Shown here: positions 1 through 10,970 of the stretch, piece after piece
Layout of the letters: every line of letters starts with the position of its first letter
Numbering within the stretch: position 1 is the first letter of the stretch
Assembly (NCBI RefSeq): GCF_016765615.1
Contig: NZ_JAESWA010000022.1
Coordinates: 1,017,542 to 1,081,541, forward strand
Length of the DNA: 64,000 nt
From: Clostridium paridis
Lineage (GTDB): Bacteria; Bacillota; Clostridia; Clostridiales; Clostridiaceae
Direction: 5' to 3'
The notes under the pieces: model-generated
Told to the model about the DNA's origin: nothing
The model's database searches: none
The model's input: only the letters and a program-made list of their open reading frames with translations
Program-made: the position numbers and the translations under genes

Positions 1-472
1 TATCTATAACCATAGAGCCACTTGGTTCAGAAATATCCAAACCTGCACCTACTGCAGCTGCAAGTGGTTCCTCTATTAGATAAACAGATTTTGCACCTGA
101 ATTTTTTGCTGCATCAACAACAGCTCTCTTTTCTACCTCTGTAGCCTGTGATGGTATACACACCATAACCTTTGGAGCAGAGATTTTTCTTTTTCCACAA
201 CTCTTTTGAATAAAATGTCTTAACATTTTCTCAGTAATATCATAATCAGAAATTACACCATTTCTTAGTGGACGTACTGCAACTATGTTACCAGGTGTAC
301 GACCTATCATTTTTCTTGCATCTTCACCTACAGCTAAAACTTTATTTGTATTTTTATCTACTGCCACAACTGAAGGCTCTTTTAATATTATTCCTTTTCC
401 CGCCATATAAACTAGAACTGTTGCCGTACCCAAGTCTATAGCAAGATCAGTTCCCATTCTCCAAAACCACAT
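1..472 (-). CDS. mbl: MreB/Mbl actin-like cell-shape protein (3' part cut by window edge)
   Basis: About 157 N-terminal codons of an MreB-family bacterial actin are visible; the gene runs off the left edge. The protein opens MWFWRMGTDLAIDLGTATV, where DLGTATV is the first phosphate loop of the actin fold, and later reads IGRTPGNIVAVRPL and LIEEPLAAAVGAG, both typical of MreB/Mbl. It would form membrane-attached filaments that position the lateral-wall synthesis machinery. AGGAGTG lies upstream of the ATG at 472. It follows spoIIID on the same strand, as mbl does in Bacillus, which favours Mbl over MreB; sequence alone in this fragment cannot separate the two paralogues. Confidence 0.88.
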   Translation of the reverse strand, partial: MWFWRMGTDLAIDLGTATVLVYMAGKGIILKEPSVVAVDKNTNKVLAVGEDARKMIGRTPGNIVAVRPLRNGVISDYDITEKMLRHFIQKSCGKRKISAPKVMVCIPSQATEVEKRAVVDAAKNSGAKSVYLIEEPLAAAVGAGLDISEPSGSMVID

Positions 473-564
473 TCCATATTCACTCCTAAAATGATTTAAT
501 TATATAACTTGTATTATTTTTCTACAATTTATACCCATTCTAATTATAATATGGAATTATGTTT

Positions 565-816
565 TTATTCAATAGCCTTGTACTTTAATTTTGTAGCTTT
601 TCCACCTCTTATATGTCTTTCTGCTTTATTTAAATCTAAAATATTTTTCGCTTCTAATGCTATTGTTGGATTTATTTTGGGTAAACGTTCTGTCATATCC
701 TTATGAATTGTACTTTTGCTTACACCAAATACCTTAGCAGTTTTTCTAATTGTCGCTTTTGAATCAATTATATATTGCGCCACCTCTAGTACTCTTTCTT
801 CAATGTAGTCTTTCAA
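565..816 (-). CDS. spoIIID: Sporulation transcription regulator SpoIIID
   Basis: 83-residue DNA-binding protein of the SpoIIID family, which acts in the mother cell to switch genes during sigma-E to sigma-K progression. It contains the family helix-turn-helix (IRKTAKVFGVSKSTIHKDM) followed by TERLPKINP and the basic tail RHIRGGKATKLKYK, close to Bacillus SpoIIID over nearly its whole length. I chose the TTG at 816 because AAGGAGG sits 8 to 9 bases upstream and the protein then starts at the family position (KDYIEERVLEVAQYI); the longer ATG frame from 858 has no ribosome site. Located between spoIIQ and mbl, the conserved Firmicute order. Confidence 0.95.
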   Translation of the reverse strand: MKDYIEERVLEVAQYIIDSKATIRKTAKVFGVSKSTIHKDMTERLPKINPTIALEAKNILDLNKAERHIRGGKATKLKYKAIE

Positions 817-880
817 AACGAGGCTCCTCCTTAATTCGATATATTTATTAATATGCATTATTTTTTCTTTAAATTCCTTA

Positions 881-917
881 GAAATCAGTCATTTTCATAG
901 ATAAAATGACTGATTTC
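881..917 (-). terminator. Hairpin between spoIIQ and spoIIID
   Basis: A perfect 15-bp stem (GAAATCAGTCATTTT, 881-895, with its complement at 903-917) and a 7-base loop follow the spoIIQ stop by 15 bases. The minus-strand sequence after it is A-rich rather than a clean U tract, so it may be an incomplete terminator or an RNA-stability element. Confidence 0.6.
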
Positions 918-932
918 ACATTAGGTAAAGTT

Positions 933-1667
933 TTACTTGCTTTTTAAAGTTATATACTTTAATGGATCCACTTGTTCACCTTTTGAATCTATTATCTGAA
1001 ATTGTAAATGATCGCCCTCTTCTTTATTAGTAAGTTTTTTAGCTGTATCGCCAACTTTACCAATTACACTTCCTTGAGTGACTTTATCATTCTTCTTAAC
1101 TTTAATATCAGAATCTAAGTTAGCATATTTACTCTTTAATCCATTTGAATGCTTAATTACAACATACCAACCACTTAAATCTCCATCTTCATTTCCAATT
1201 TCATCTACAACACCATCAGCTGCAGCAACAACAGTACTACCAACTTTTCCTGCAATATCTATTCCCTTAATACTGTCATATTTGTTTGTATCAACTTTTA
1301 CTAGTGAAACTCCATAAGTAAATTTTCTTAATAAAGTTCCATCTAGTGGTTTAACAAACTGAACGCTACTTGTAGATGATACATTTTGAGTTTTTCCTGT
1401 AGTACCTTTATTGGTTTGATTTTTTGTTTCCTGAGTATTTTTAACTTGTTCAGCATTATCAATTTTATTAGTTCCACCAGAATTATTTATATTAATAGGC
1501 AGATCTTGAGAATTTTCAGCTACTGGAGGATTACTATTCTCCTTAGCTTTTCTAATTGATATTGCAGCTGCACTAGCAATAACACATAAACACACAAAAA
1601 GGACTACGTAAAAACTCTCCTTTCTAAGTAGATTTTTTAATTTTTGAAATTTACTTTGTTTATCCAA
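933..1667 (-). CDS. spoIIQ: SpoIIQ, forespore engulfment protein with M23-like domain
   Basis: 244-residue membrane protein. An N-terminal basic segment is followed by one transmembrane helix (about residues 19-36), a Ser/Thr/Asn-rich linker (40-105) and a C-terminal LytM/M23 fold (about 107-240). In the forespore membrane SpoIIQ pairs with SpoIIIAH to hold the engulfing membranes together. The metallopeptidase ligands are mostly lost: the HxxxD motif reads IKGID (Ile133 in place of His, Asp137 kept) and HxH reads HLQ (His220, Gln222), so it is probably catalytically dead. The TTG at 1667 is chosen because GGAGGTG lies just upstream; the frame extends to 1718 without a ribosome site. It sits between spoIID and spoIIID. 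Confidence 0.93.
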   Translation of the reverse strand: MDKQSKFQKLKNLLRKESFYVVLFVCLCVIASAAAISIRKAKENSNPPVAENSQDLPININNSGGTNKIDNAEQVKNTQETKNQTNKGTTGKTQNVSSTSSVQFVKPLDGTLLRKFTYGVSLVKVDTNKYDSIKGIDIAGKVGSTVVAAADGVVDEIGNEDGDLSGWYVVIKHSNGLKSKYANLDSDIKVKKNDKVTQGSVIGKVGDTAKKLTNKEEGDHLQFQIIDSKGEQVDPLKYITLKSK

Positions 1668-1771
1668 TATGAACACCTCCATTTCGTAGTCTGTCCTTAT
1701 ATACATAAAAAAATACATTTATTCCAGTAAATATTTTCCTCTTTTTTCTACATTTTTCTCCAATATAAAAA

Positions 1772-1830
1772 GGCTGATAAAATTTTAATAGAACTCCATT
1801 TGTAGAGTTTTATTAAATATCTTATCAACC
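1772..1830 (-). terminator. Long hairpin after spoIID
   Basis: An extended imperfect stem (GGCTGATAA at the 1772 end pairs with TTATCAACC at the 1830 end; GAACTC pairs with GAGTTT inside) lies between the spoIID stop and the spoIIQ start. On the minus strand it would end the spoIID transcript before the separately controlled spoIIQ. Confidence 0.6.
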
Positions 1831-1871
1831 TAATTATTTACACTTTTATATTTAATAAACTTGATTATCTT

Positions 1872-2915
1872 TTATTTACTTATCTTAACTTCAGATACAT
1901 CCTTTAATTCTATTCCTTTGTAATAGTGTTTTAAAATATCTTCATACTTTACCCCACTCTTCGCCATTACATTTGCACCCCATTGGCTCATTCCAACTCC
2001 ATGCCCATATCCAAAGCTCTGTATTTCTATTCCCTTATTTGAAAATGAAAAAGTGAAATTAGCTGAATTTAAAGATAATAAACTTCTAAATTCTGTACCC
2101 TTTATTGTTACTCCACCTACTTTAACTTCATTTACTGATCCACCTGGATTTTTGCTAACGATTTTTATAGAATCTTTTATATTATTAACAGCTAGCTTAG
2201 CCTCTTTATATTTATTATTAATTTTTTCCACAAATTCTTTACTACTAATAGTAATACTAGATTTAAACTTAGGTGCTACTTCCTCTCCAGGAGAATCTAC
2301 TGATTGAAGATATGGTAATGCAGTTGAGAGAACAGCTTCAGCATCCTCAGTTTTTCCCCAACTTGTAGAAAAAAATTGCGGATATAATACCAATTCTCCA
2401 TTGTATGTTAGTACTTTTCCCTTTGTAGCAGAAACTGCATCCTCTAGTTTCTTCCAGTATTCTTCTGATTTATCTTTGTCCCACTTACTTACTCTATCTT
2501 CTTTACTCATAAAGACTTGACAATGAACAGTATCGCAAACATCTGCTCCTTTTGCTTCAGTACAAGGATATAAAATTCGTTTCATAGCAAATGTTCTTGC
2601 TGCTACAGCTTGAGCTTTTAACGCCTCCTCATCAAATGCAGCTGGCATTTCTCCAGATAAAACACCTAAGACATATACCTCTAAATCAACTTTTTCAGTT
2701 GTTCCTGTTTTAGTTTTATATACAGTTACTTTTGAGAAATCCTTACCTTCAACTTGTTTAGATTCTTGTTCTCCTAACTTATCAAAATTTAAAGAATTTA
2801 AAGGAACCTTTCCCCATACAAGAATTATGCTAGGGACAAATATTAAAACTAGTATTGGCAAAAGGAAAATTATTATTTTTTTTGATATTTTAATATTTAT
2901 TTTTTTAAATCTCAT
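1872..2915 (-). CDS. spoIID: SpoIID lytic transglycosylase of engulfment
   Basis: 347-residue membrane-anchored murein lytic transglycosylase that, with SpoIIP and SpoIIM, degrades septal peptidoglycan during engulfment. One transmembrane segment lies at about residues 15-34. The catalytic glutamate is Glu89 in LSGEMPAAFDEEALKAQAVA, followed by ARTFAMKR. The family Cys/His cluster (CTEAKGADVCDTVHCQVF) and the C-terminal YGHGVGMSQWGA signature are present. The ATG at 2915 is preferred because GGTGGGGG lies directly before it; the frame could open 9 bases earlier at a GTG inside that site. It sits downstream of murA as in Bacillus. Confidence 0.95.
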   Translation of the reverse strand: MRFKKINIKISKKIIIFLLPILVLIFVPSIILVWGKVPLNSLNFDKLGEQESKQVEGKDFSKVTVYKTKTGTTEKVDLEVYVLGVLSGEMPAAFDEEALKAQAVAARTFAMKRILYPCTEAKGADVCDTVHCQVFMSKEDRVSKWDKDKSEEYWKKLEDAVSATKGKVLTYNGELVLYPQFFSTSWGKTEDAEAVLSTALPYLQSVDSPGEEVAPKFKSSITISSKEFVEKINNKYKEAKLAVNNIKDSIKIVSKNPGGSVNEVKVGGVTIKGTEFRSLLSLNSANFTFSFSNKGIEIQSFGYGHGVGMSQWGANVMAKSGVKYEDILKHYYKGIELKDVSEVKISK

Positions 2916-3000
2916 AACCCCCACCTATATATTGTTTTACATAATAAATATACGCTGTGAGGTCTACTTTTATTCAGATATTAATTACTTCATTTTGAAA

Positions 3001-3028
3001 ATAAAAAAGGCCTAACCAGCCTTTTCTA
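3001..3028 (-). terminator. Intrinsic terminator after murA
   Basis: Read on the minus strand: AAAAGGC stem, 7-base loop, GCCTTTTTT and further T residues. It lies about 110 bases past the murA stop and before spoIID, consistent with separate vegetative and sporulation transcripts. Confidence 0.75.
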
Positions 3029-3138
3029 TAAGATTAAAATTTCTAAAGATTTTTATTTAATACCACCTTTTTCATTTCTTAATTAATAAAAATCTATATT
3101 AATTTTATATTCTACTTTAAAATCATACTCTTTAGTAA

Positions 3139-4401
3139 TTATATATTAATTCTTTCTATGTTTGCCCCTAATTTTCTAAGCTTCTCTTCGATATTAACAT
3201 AGCCCCTATCAATATGATAGATATCACTTATATCTGTATATCCATCTGCAGCTAATCCTGCTAAAATCATTGCTGCACCTGCTCTTAAATCTGTTGCTTT
3301 AACTTCTGCTCCAGTTAACCTGTCTACACCTTCTATAATAGCTGTTCTCCCATCAATTTTAATACTTGCACCCATTCTTATTAGTTCTTGAACATGCATA
3401 AATCTATTTTCGAAAACTGTTTCCGATATAATACTTGATCCTTTAATCAATGTTAACAAACTCATCATTTGCGCCTGCATATCAGTTGGGAATCCTGGAT
3501 ATGGTAAAGTTTTTATATCTACTGGCTTTAGTATTCCTCTTCCATCTACTATCATTTTTTCATTTTCAACAATGTCTATGCTAACTCCACACTCTTTTAA
3601 TTTTTCTATTATAGGTCTTAAGTGCTCTTCATTTACTCCATTGATTTTAATCTTACTTTTAGTTATTGCAGCTGCTACCATAAATGTACCAGCTTCAATC
3701 CTATCATATATAGGTCTATAAACTACTGGGCGTAATTCATCTACCCCATCAATGGTAATTTTTCCTTGACCAGCACCATATATTTTAGCACCCATTGAGT
3801 TCAAGAAATTTGCCAAATCCCATATTTCTGGTTCCTCTGCAGCATTTTCAATTATTGTTGTGCCTTTTGCATAGACTGCAGCCATCATTATATTTTCTGT
3901 CGCTCCAACAGATGGGAAATCTAAATATATTCTATTTCCTATAAGCTTTGATGCTTTTGCCTCTACAAATCCATGTCCTATAGAAATATCAGCACCCAAA
4001 GCCTTAAACCCTTTTAAATGAAGGTCTATTGGTCTTGTACCTATATTACATCCACCTGGATGTGATAATTTTGCATGACCAAACTTAGTTAACATTGGTC
4101 CCATTATTAGAAAGGATGCTCTCATTTTTTTTATTAGTTCACTATTTGCACTATTTGGTATAAGATTCTTTGTATCAATAGTTAACTCTCTTTTTACTTC
4201 ATTTATTTCTACTGATGCATTTAATTCTTTTAAAACATCACATATTACGTAAACATCTTCTAACAAAGGTGCTTCCTTTATTATATTTTTATCTCCGCAT
4301 AGTATACATGCTACAATTATTGGGAGAACAGAATTCTTCGCAGAACTTATTTCAACTTCACCTTCTAAAGTACTTCCACCTTTTACTCTGATTTTTTCCA
4401 T
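3139..4401 (-). CDS. murA: UDP-N-acetylglucosamine 1-carboxyvinyltransferase MurA
   Basis: 420-residue enzyme that transfers enolpyruvate from PEP to UDP-GlcNAc, the first committed step of peptidoglycan synthesis, in the cytoplasm. Full family length. The catalytic loop is HPGGCNIGTRPIDLHL with the PEP-reactive Cys118 (the fosfomycin target); RIYLDFPSVGATENIMMAA and the C-terminal DLRAGAAMILAGLAADG are MurA signatures. I use the ATG at 4401, 7 bases after GGAGG; the frame also has an ATG at 4413 that overlaps this ribosome site. The ywmB homologue ends 21 bases upstream, so the two are probably co-transcribed. Confidence 0.97.
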   Translation of the reverse strand: MEKIRVKGGSTLEGEVEISSAKNSVLPIIVACILCGDKNIIKEAPLLEDVYVICDVLKELNASVEINEVKRELTIDTKNLIPNSANSELIKKMRASFLIMGPMLTKFGHAKLSHPGGCNIGTRPIDLHLKGFKALGADISIGHGFVEAKASKLIGNRIYLDFPSVGATENIMMAAVYAKGTTIIENAAEEPEIWDLANFLNSMGAKIYGAGQGKITIDGVDELRPVVYRPIYDRIEAGTFMVAAAITKSKIKINGVNEEHLRPIIEKLKECGVSIDIVENEKMIVDGRGILKPVDIKTLPYPGFPTDMQAQMMSLLTLIKGSSIISETVFENRFMHVQELIRMGASIKIDGRTAIIEGVDRLTGAEVKATDLRAGAAMILAGLAADGYTDISDIYHIDRGYVNIEEKLRKLGANIERINI

Positions 4402-4422
4402 ATTATCCTCCATGAATTATTG

Positions 4423-5076
4423 TTAATATGTTGATATTATTATTGGTTCACCAATAATAATGTAGGATTTTTTTTCATATGTGCAAATAGCGAAGTTTAT
4501 AGTACTATTTCCCAATTCTGCTTCCCCTGTATATCCATTACTAATTTTTAACAATGAATATTTTTTGATTCCTAGAGATTCCAATTGCTTAATCAATGTT
4601 TTTTTCATATCTTCTTCTATTTCTATTCTGCCCTTAATTTCTTGAAAATATCTCAAATCAAATGCTTTTTCATTTAGGAGATAGTTTATATTTTTTTTAA
4701 CTGCTTCTAAGTTTTCCTTTTTATTCTTAGTAGAAAATATTATTCTAAAACTACTTTTATTTTCATTAAAAACTTGTATTTCCATATTGAAGTTTTGGGA
4801 ATTGATTTTTAAAATCTTAGAATTAGCTGATTTTTCATTAGTTAATGCTCCATTATAATCATTTGAGATATTTTTGAATAGATACTCACTTAAGTTCTCA
4901 TACTTTTCATTGCTTTTGCCTTCAATCACCAAGCTTCTCTCTACATCATTATGACTCTCTAAAAACTTATTTTGTAAACTTTGAAAACCCTGACATTTTA
5001 AATTATAAAAATTTAAAAAGGTTAAGAGAGAAGTTAGGAAAAGCACCAATAACTTTATTTTATTCTTGCACTTCAT
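4423..5076 (-). CDS. YwmB-family (TATA-box-binding-like) exported protein
   Basis: 217 residues with an N-terminal hydrophobic signal or anchor (about residues 8-28) and a mixed alpha/beta body. It is placed in the YwmB family (DUF1779) by size, the weak pattern ALTNEKSANSKILKINSQ...NMEIQVF...IEIEEDMKKTL, and above all its position between the atp operon and murA, where Bacillus ywmB lies. Function of the family is unknown; the neighbours suggest an envelope role. No lipobox Cys at the end of the signal segment. It probably forms a transcript with murA. Confidence 0.75.
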   Translation of the reverse strand: MKCKNKIKLLVLFLTSLLTFLNFYNLKCQGFQSLQNKFLESHNDVERSLVIEGKSNEKYENLSEYLFKNISNDYNGALTNEKSANSKILKINSQNFNMEIQVFNENKSSFRIIFSTKNKKENLEAVKKNINYLLNEKAFDLRYFQEIKGRIEIEEDMKKTLIKQLESLGIKKYSLLKISNGYTGEAELGNSTINFAICTYEKKSYIIIGEPIIISTY

Positions 5077-5388
5077 GATACCCCCTACCTTTCTTCTTAA
5101 TTATGGTCAAGGTATTCATTTCCTATTCAATTTTTTTATATATTAGTAAAAAGATTAATTTATTGTATATTACAGTATATTAACACTCTCAATATATGTG
5201 AATATTTTCCATATTTACAACATATATATGTTTTGAAAATATTAAATTAATAAAAAGTAAAAAAGTCCCCCAGAACAATTACTGTTCTGGGGGATCTTTT
5301 CTAAAGAAAACCTTCAAGATTTTCAAATTATAATACTATAGATAAATAAGTAAGTCGTATAAAATAATTAGAATAAACTATTATTCAA
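5077..5388. other. 312-base intergenic region between ywmB and atpC
   Basis: AT-rich. It holds the strong atp operon terminator at 5266-5294 and, on the minus strand between about 5080 and 5250, whatever promoter drives ywmB-murA. I see no convincing consensus -35/-10 pair, no ORF and no further RNA structure. Confidence 0.6.
5259..5298 (-). terminator. atp operon terminator
   Basis: A perfect 12-bp stem (TCCCCCAGAACA 5266-5277, complement 5283-5294) with a 5-base loop, followed on the minus strand by CTTTTTTACTTTTTA. It lies about 90 bases after the atpC stop and is one of the strongest terminators in the window. Confidence 0.93.
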
Positions 5389-5787
5389 TTACTTTTTGAT
5401 GCTTAATCTTATTAAAGCTCTTTGTAATGAAACTTCAGCTCTATGTTTATCATATTCTTCAGAATCATCTAATCTGTTTTCAGCTCTTTCTTTAGCTCTT
5501 TCAGCTCTTTCTACATCTATTTCTTCTGGCCATTCTGCTGCATCGCAACAAAAGATCAATTGGTTATTTTCGAATGAAACAACCCCACTAGATGTAAATA
5601 GTTCTCTTTCTTTTCCTGATTCATCATAAAATACAGTTTTGCATGGAACAGTAACAACCACTATAGGGGTATGATTAGCATACATCTCTAAGCTCCCATT
5701 ATTAGTAGCTATAAGAGTTCTAGATGCTTCTCCCTCATATATAATTTTATCAGGAGTTACTATTTTTAAAGTATAATTAGTTGACAT
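5389..5787 (-). CDS. atpC: ATP synthase F1 epsilon subunit
   Basis: 132 residues. The N-terminal beta-sandwich (TLKIVTPDKIIYEGEASRTL, NNGSLEMYANHTPIV) and the C-terminal helical hairpin with the AERAKERAENRL segment are standard for epsilon. It sits on the rotor stalk with gamma and c-ring and can inhibit ATP hydrolysis. It is the last gene of the operon, 24 bases after atpD. AGGGGCGA precedes the ATG. Confidence 0.96.
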   Translation of the reverse strand: MSTNYTLKIVTPDKIIYEGEASRTLIATNNGSLEMYANHTPIVVVTVPCKTVFYDESGKERELFTSSGVVSFENNQLIFCCDAAEWPEEIDVERAERAKERAENRLDDSEEYDKHRAEVSLQRALIRLSIKK

Positions 5788-5811
5788 AATACTTCGCCCC
5801 TTTACAGATTA

Positions 5812-7221
<1,410 letters not shown>

Positions 7222-7224
7222 TTA

Positions 7225-8073
7225 CTATTTTTGCGCTTCAGCTCCTCCAACAATTTCGGATATTTCCTGAGTTATAGCGCCTTGTCTAATTCTATTATAT
7301 TTTGTATTTAGTGCATCTAATAAATCATCTGCATTCTTAGTTGCTCCATCCATCGCACTCATTCTTAAGCTTTGTTCACTAGCTTTCGAATTAAGCATGC
7401 AATTAAGAATTAATGATTTTAAGTAGACTTCCAAAGTTCCTTCTAAAACTTCATCTATACTAGGTTCTGCTAATAAAGTTAAATTGCCTTTACTACTTTT
7501 CTCCAATGGAAGTAACTTTATATTTTTTAATTCCTGCTTAACCGGAGAAATGAAATCAGTGTATATCATTCTTATTCCAGATATTTTTCCTTCTCTATAA
7601 AGCTTTATAGCATGTTCATATACTATTTTAGCTTCCTTAACAGTTGGGATATCAGGTATTTCAACGTATTCTGCTACAGTTTCATAGCTGTATTTCTTTA
7701 AATAGCCTAAGCCCTTTTGACCTACAACCATAACTTTAGCATCATGTACTCTTGAAGCCTCACTCGCAAAGAAAGATACTGTATTTCCATTATATCCTCC
7801 ACACAAACCTGAGTCTGATGTCATAAGAATGTATAAAATGGCTCCTTCACTTTTAGGATTAAAATAAATATTGTTATTTATATCCTCTACTGAACCTACC
7901 AAACTTTCTGTTAATTTATTCACAGATTCTAAATAACTATCATTAAGAGAAAGTTGTTGTCTTGTCTTTCTAAGTTTAGAAGTGGCAACAAGTCCCATGG
8001 CTTTTGTTATTTTTCTGGTGTTGTTAACAGACTTTATTCTTCTTTTTATATCAAGAAGTCCTGCTCCTGCCAT
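7225..8073 (-). CDS. atpG: ATP synthase F1 gamma subunit
   Basis: 282 residues. The N-terminal rotor helix reads LLDIKRRIKSVNNTRKITKAM, the middle Rossmann-like part contains SDSGLCGGYNGN, and the C-terminal helix has MDGATKNADDLLDALNTKYN followed by RQGAITQEISEIVGGA, the family signature. Central shaft that couples c-ring rotation to catalysis. It lies between atpA and atpD with a GGAGGTGG ribosome site. Confidence 0.97.
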   Translation of the reverse strand: MAGAGLLDIKRRIKSVNNTRKITKAMGLVATSKLRKTRQQLSLNDSYLESVNKLTESLVGSVEDINNNIYFNPKSEGAILYILMTSDSGLCGGYNGNTVSFFASEASRVHDAKVMVVGQKGLGYLKKYSYETVAEYVEIPDIPTVKEAKIVYEHAIKLYREGKISGIRMIYTDFISPVKQELKNIKLLPLEKSSKGNLTLLAEPSIDEVLEGTLEVYLKSLILNCMLNSKASEQSLRMSAMDGATKNADDLLDALNTKYNRIRQGAITQEISEIVGGAEAQK

Positions 8074-8110
8074 ATATCCACCTCCTAAAAGATGGCATAG
8101 CTTTTAAAAG

Positions 8111-9625
8111 CTATGCTCCTTGTAAGAATATTTTCTTGAATTCAATAATAGATGCTTCTAATTGAGATTTCACTTCGTCATCAAGTACTTTCTTCTCAAT
8201 TATTGCCTTACCTACTTCTCTATGGTGAGTATCCATGAATTCTAAGAATTCTTTTTCAAATTTCATTATATCATTTACCTTTATATCAGATAAGAAATCA
8301 TTAACTGCTGCATATAAGATCATTACTTGTTCTTCAACATCCATTGGAGTGTATTGATCTTGCTTAAGTACTTCAACTAATCTCTTACCTTTCTCAAGTC
8401 TCATTTTTGAGTCTTTATCTAAATCAGAACCAAATTGAGCGAAAGCTGCAAGTTCTCTATATTGAGCAAGTTCTAATCTTAATGTACCAGAAACCTGTTT
8501 CATTGCTTTAATTTGAGCATTTCCTCCAACTCTTGATACTGATATACCTGCATTAACAGCTGGTCTTTGTCCTGAGAAGAATAATTCTGATTCAAGGAAT
8601 ATTTGACCATCTGTTATTGAAATAACGTTGGTTGGTATGTATGCTGTTACGTCACCAGCCAATGTTTCAATTATTGGAAGTGCAGTTATTGAACCACTAC
8701 CAAGTTCTTTTGAAAGCTTAGCTGCTCTCTCAAGAAGTCTTGAATGTATATAGAATACATCTCCTGGGTAAGCTTCTCTGCCTGGTGGTCTCCTAAGTAA
8801 TAGTGACATTGTTCTATAAGCAACAGCGTGCTTAGTCAAATCATCATATATAATTAGGACATCTTTTCCTTTATGCATGAAATATTCACCTATAGCGCAT
8901 CCTGCATAAGGAGATAGATATTGTAATGGTGCTGTATCAGAAGCTGATGAACTAACAATAGTAGTATAATCCATCGCACCCATTTCTGTTAATGTATTAA
9001 CTATATGAGCTACTGTAGATTGCTTTTGTCCTATAGCTACATATATACATATAACATCTTTTCCTTTTTGATTAATAATAGCATCTAGAGCAATAGCAGT
9101 TTTTCCTGTTTGTCTATCTCCTATTATAAGTTCTCTTTGACCTCTACCTATTGGAATCATAGAATCAATCGCTTTTATACCAGTTTGCATAGGTTCATTA
9201 ACTGAACTTCTGTCAATGATACTTGGTGCTGGTTCTTCAATTGCTCTATATCCATCATTAATTATAGGTCCTTTTCCATCGATAGCTTCTCCTAGAGCAT
9301 TAACTACTCTTCCTACCAAAGCATCTCCTACTGGAACTTCAACTATTTTTCCTGTTCTTTTTACAATGTCGCCTTCTTTTATACCTTCTTCAGATCCTAA
9401 AAGAACACAACCAACGTTGTCCTGCTCAAGGTTTAATGCCATTCCGAATACATTATTAGGGAACTCTAAAAGTTCACCTTCCATACAATCATCAAGGCCG
9501 TAAACTCTAGCAACACCGTCACCTATTTGTATAATAGTACCAGAATCTTCAGTTTTTAAGTGTTTTTCATACTTTTCTATTTCATTTTTAATAATAGAAG
9601 TAATTTCTTCTGGTCTGATGTTCAT
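8111..9625 (-). CDS. atpA: ATP synthase F1 alpha subunit
   Basis: 504 residues, full length. Walker A loop GDRQTGKT at 169-176; the subunit signature around [14 protein letters not shown] and the [17 protein letters not shown] segment are intact. It forms the non-catalytic nucleotide sites alternating with beta in the F1 hexamer. The gene starts 10 bases after the atpH stop. Confidence 0.98.
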   Translation of the reverse strand: MNIRPEEITSIIKNEIEKYEKHLKTEDSGTIIQIGDGVARVYGLDDCMEGELLEFPNNVFGMALNLEQDNVGCVLLGSEEGIKEGDIVKRTGKIVEVPVGDALVGRVVNALGEAIDGKGPIINDGYRAIEEPAPSIIDRSSVNEPMQTGIKAIDSMIPIGRGQRELIIGDRQTGKTAIALDAIINQKGKDVICIYVAIGQKQSTVAHIVNTLTEMGAMDYTTIVSSSASDTAPLQYLSPYAGCAIGEYFMHKGKDVLIIYDDLTKHAVAYRTMSLLLRRPPGREAYPGDVFYIHSRLLERAAKLSKELGSGSITALPIIETLAGDVTAYIPTNVISITDGQIFLESELFFSGQRPAVNAGISVSRVGGNAQIKAMKQVSGTLRLELAQYRELAAFAQFGSDLDKDSKMRLEKGKRLVEVLKQDQYTPMDVEEQVMILYAAVNDFLSDIKVNDIMKFEKEFLEFMDTHHREVGKAIIEKKVLDDEVKSQLEASIIEFKKIFLQGA

Positions 9626-9635
9626 AGATTCACCC

Positions 9636-10175
9636 CTATTCTCTCTTAAGCATAAGAGCCTTCATTTCCTCGAGTTTGGATTTAACTGTACCGTCAATTA
9701 TTTCATTTCCAACTCTCACATAAACTCCTCCGATAATGCTCTCATTTATTTCTTCTCGAAGGATAATTTTCTTATCATATTTTTTTTCTAAGTTTCCCTT
9801 TAGCTCATCAAATTGTCCTCTCTCTAGAGGAATAACAGTTTGAACTGTTGCCATAAGAGTATTATTTCTTTCAAGATGAATTTTTTCCATCTCATTAAGC
9901 TTTTCCTTTAAATATGATATTCTGTCTTTTTCAACTAATATTAATAAGAATGATAATAGTTCTTCATCAACTTTATCTTTAAAAATATTAGTAAACACTT
10001 CTTTTTTCTTTGATGTACTTATTTGAGGATGTTTAATAACATCTAAAAAGTTACTATCATTGTAAACATATGAGCAAATTTCTCTTAAATCAGCTAAATA
10101 TTCATCAACCTTGCCTTTTTCTTCAGCAATTTGGTAAAGAGCTAGAGCATAACGCCTGTCTAAGTATTCATACAT
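9636..10175 (-). CDS. atpH: ATP synthase F1 delta subunit
   Basis: 179 residues, mostly helical, with the N-terminal [21 protein letters not shown] motif of the OSCP/delta family and the C-terminal [20 protein letters not shown] signature. It links the b-subunit stator to the top of F1. It is almost contiguous with atpF (2 bases between). Confidence 0.95.
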   Translation of the reverse strand: MYEYLDRRYALALYQIAEEKGKVDEYLADLREICSYVYNDSNFLDVIKHPQISTSKKKEVFTNIFKDKVDEELLSFLLILVEKDRISYLKEKLNEMEKIHLERNNTLMATVQTVIPLERGQFDELKGNLEKKYDKKIILREEINESIIGGVYVRVGNEIIDGTVKSKLEEMKALMLKRE

Positions 10176-10177
10176 AA

Positions 10178-10657
10178 TTAAATACCTACCTTAGCTATAA
10201 AATCATTGATAAGTTTTCTATGTTTCTCCTCATCTATGCTCTCTTCAAGAGCTTTCTCAGAAAGCATAACAGCTAAATCAACAACTTGTTTCTTTATTTC
10301 TGCTTCTGCTTTTTGCTTTTCTCTCTCCACTTCAAGTTTAGCTCTATCCATTATAATACTAGCTTCTTTATTTGCGTCCTGTACTATTTCATTGTATATC
10401 TTATCAGCTTTTTGTTTATATGATTCAGTAATTCCTTTTCCTTCATCCTTAGCTGATTTTAATATTCTTTCATTTTCAACTTTAAATAATCTTGCTTTTT
10501 CAAGATCTTCATCAGCCTTAGTCATCTTATCTTCAATTTCAACTCTTCTTTCTTGAATTATGTTTTTAACCTTGTCAAAAAAGAAATGTCTTAAAACTAA
10601 AAGTAAAATGATAAAGTTAATTATTGTAAATATAATCGTTGAAACATTTATATCCAT
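10178..10657 (-). CDS. atpF: ATP synthase Fo subunit b
   Basis: 159 residues. One N-terminal membrane helix (about 5-27, [20 protein letters not shown]) is followed by a long charged coiled coil rich in Lys, Glu and Ala (30-140), the peripheral stalk. AGGGAGGC lies before the ATG. Only one b-type gene is present, as in other non-photosynthetic bacteria. Confidence 0.95.
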   Translation of the reverse strand: MDINVSTIIFTIINFIILLLVLRHFFFDKVKNIIQERRVEIEDKMTKADEDLEKARLFKVENERILKSAKDEGKGITESYKQKADKIYNEIVQDANKEASIIMDRAKLEVEREKQKAEAEIKKQVVDLAVMLSEKALEESIDEEKHRKLINDFIAKVGI

Positions 10658-10711
10658 ATGTTAGCCCATGCCTCCCTTCTGGAGTCAGTAATTAAATTTT
10701 TTTGTTACTTA

Positions 10712-10963
<252 letters not shown>

Positions 10964-10970
10964 TTATCGA

